This document shows, one piece after another, positions 5,137 through 5,647 of a stretch of 5,647 bases of DNA (the stretch's first letter is position 1; each line of letters begins with the position of its first letter). This stretch comes from Paenibacillus sp. Lineage in GTDB: Bacteria > Bacillota > Bacilli > Paenibacillales > Paenibacillaceae. A program made the position numbers and the translations under genes. The notes beneath the pieces were generated by a model. It saw nothing but the letters and a program-made list of their open reading frames with translations. It did no database searches and was not told the DNA's origin. Location of the stretch: contig JAQSXN010000298.1 of NCBI GenBank assembly GCA_029256665.1, positions 1 through 5,647 of the forward strand. The letters are read 5' to 3'.

Positions 5137-5180
5137 AAGGCGGTGTCGAAACGCATTGGCGACGACGCTGCTTTTTTCTT
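5137..5180 (+). terminator. Rho-independent terminator after the SpoIIM-family gene
   Basis: The left arm (5137-5148) pairs with CGACGCTGCTT (5163-5173) over 11 pairs, with one bulged G and two G-U pairs. The loop of about 14 nt can pair further. A run of six T (5172-5177) then CTT follows. It begins 29 nt past the stop codon. Confidence 0.72.
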
Positions 5181-5237
5181 GTTACGTCTGATGACGGTCC
5201 ATTCGCGCTACATACCTAAAGGAGGCCGCTTACGGTT

Positions 5238-5462
5238 ATGCTCGGAATACTCTTCAACGACAAAGAATGCAAAGAACTCGACTACGTGTTGCGCAAAGAA
5301 TTGGACGAAATGCTTCTCGATCTGGGCGACACCAGGCTCGACGGCGACATTAAACAAGCGATCGCCCGCAGGTATAAAATCATTTTCAGAATGTACGCGC
5401 GGATCGCGTCTCCTAAGGAATTGTCGCGTTACGCTCTTCATGCAAGAACGTACCGGTCTTGA
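5238..5462 (+). CDS. Conserved-looking 74-residue protein of unknown function
   Basis: I do not recognise a named gene. The ATG is preceded by a perfect AAAGGAGG (5218-5225) at a long 12-nt spacing, with no alternative in-frame start between them. The RBS strength and the amphipathic, charged composition argue that it is real. It begins MLGILFNDKECKELDYVLRK; residues 7-30 and 33-55 look like two helices rich in Glu, Lys, Arg and Leu, joined by LGDTRLDGD (29-37). ASPKELSRYALHA (57-69) forms a third helix. There is one Cys (C11), no Trp, no signal peptide and no membrane segment, so a small soluble helical protein is expected. It lies between the terminator of the SpoIIM-like gene and an rRNA promoter, so it is probably monocistronic. 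I see no convincing promoter in the 60 nt between that terminator and its RBS. Similar short proteins probably occur in related Bacillales, but I cannot name a family. Confidence 0.75.
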   Translation: MLGILFNDKECKELDYVLRKELDEMLLDLGDTRLDGDIKQAIARRYKIIFRMYARIASPKELSRYALHARTYRS

Positions 5463-5483
5463 ACGGTATTAGCGGAGGAGAAC

Positions 5484-5541
5484 TTTTTTGCGAAAAAAAA
5501 CAAAATAGGGGTTGCAATCAATTGGGCCCCTGTGATATATT
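5484..5541 (+). promoter_or_regulatory. rRNA operon promoter with A/T tracts (UP-like)
   Basis: TTGCAA (5512-5517) and TATATT (5536-5541) are 18 nt apart, and TGA (5533-5535) directly before the -10 gives an extended -10. A T6 tract (5484-5489) and an A8 tract (5493-5500) lie upstream, as in UP elements of strong rRNA promoters. The likely start is G5549, seven nucleotides past the -10. Initiation with GTP is known to couple rRNA promoters of B. subtilis to GTP level. A further T6/A6 complementarity at 5484-5498 could also end transcription of the small upstream gene. Confidence 0.8.
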
Positions 5542-5548
5542 ATTTCTT

Positions 5549-5647
5549 GTCGCCGCTGAGACATTGGCGCTGACAACGAAAGAAATGATTGCTCTTTGAA
5601 AACTGAACAACGAGCGAAACTGCCCGATCCATTCGCAAGAATGAATC
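5549..5647 (+). promoter_or_regulatory. rRNA operon 5' leader (16S gene begins beyond the window)
   Basis: The segment from the predicted start to the window edge has leader features. A bulged hairpin (5549-5573; GTCGCC with GGCGCTGAC) stands in the boxB position. The boxA motif follows, then a CATTC-GCAA-GAATG stem with a GNRA loop (5630-5643). The mature 16S 5' sequence (GAGTTTGATC type) is not reached, so no rRNA gene is annotated inside the window. Confidence 0.85.
5590..5604 (+). promoter_or_regulatory. boxA antitermination element of the rRNA leader
   Basis: TGCTCTTTGAAAACT matches the boxA found before 16S genes in Bacillales, and the following GAACAA is also typical. NusB and NusE (S10) bind boxA RNA to assemble the antitermination complex on the non-translated rRNA transcript. 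It is the clearest evidence that an rRNA operon follows. Confidence 0.88.

Overview
This window looks like a chromosomal segment of a moderately GC-rich, endospore-forming Bacillales bacterium. Gene content and codon use suggest a Paenibacillaceae member (Paenibacillus or Cohnella-like), but that is inference. The order cwlD > salA > < gerD kbaA > < pdaB, followed by an rRNA operon promoter, matches from memory the order around cwlD-salA(ybaL)-gerD-kbaA-pdaB-rrn in Bacillus subtilis. Genus and species cannot be fixed from the sequence alone.

Layout: positions 1-479 hold the C-terminal two thirds of cwlD (spore-cortex muramoyl amidase). A 206-bp gap with an extended -10 promoter and a leader hairpin leads to salA (686-1807), a P-loop ATPase of the Mrp family. 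A branched bidirectional terminator (1814-1905) separates salA from the convergent gerD (1997-2692, minus), a germination lipoprotein. The 3' end of gerD runs into a degenerate tandem repeat that continues past its stop codon. A 171-bp divergent region carries a SigG-like promoter for gerD and an extended -10 promoter for kbaA (2864-3487), a six-helix membrane protein of the KinB pathway. Convergent to kbaA, with only 28 bp between the stops, is pdaB (3516-4343, minus), a NodB-fold deacetylase-like sporulation protein. A second divergent region has overlapping promoter-like elements and a strong pdaB leader hairpin. It leads to a SpoIIM/DUF95-family membrane protein (4481-5107) with its own terminator, then to an unrecognised 74-residue protein (5238-5462). 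The window ends in the promoter and leader of an rRNA operon. The leader contains a clear boxA and a GNRA-loop hairpin, and the 16S gene should begin just beyond the right edge.

How the genes fit together: kbaA acts at the entry to sporulation (KinB to phosphorelay), cwlD and pdaB act on spore peptidoglycan, and gerD acts in germinant-receptor clustering. salA is a transition-state regulator (known in B. subtilis for relieving ScoC repression). The block is therefore a mostly vertical sporulation and germination neighbourhood next to a ribosomal operon. I see no mobile element, CRISPR array, phage gene or defence system, and I do not think the window holds a wholly new system. The items most worth a second look are the gerD 3' repeat array, the Mrp-family ATPase that lacks the CxxC iron-sulfur motif, the PdaB variant with an intact His motif, the SpoIIM-like paralogue, and the small protein beside the rRNA operon.
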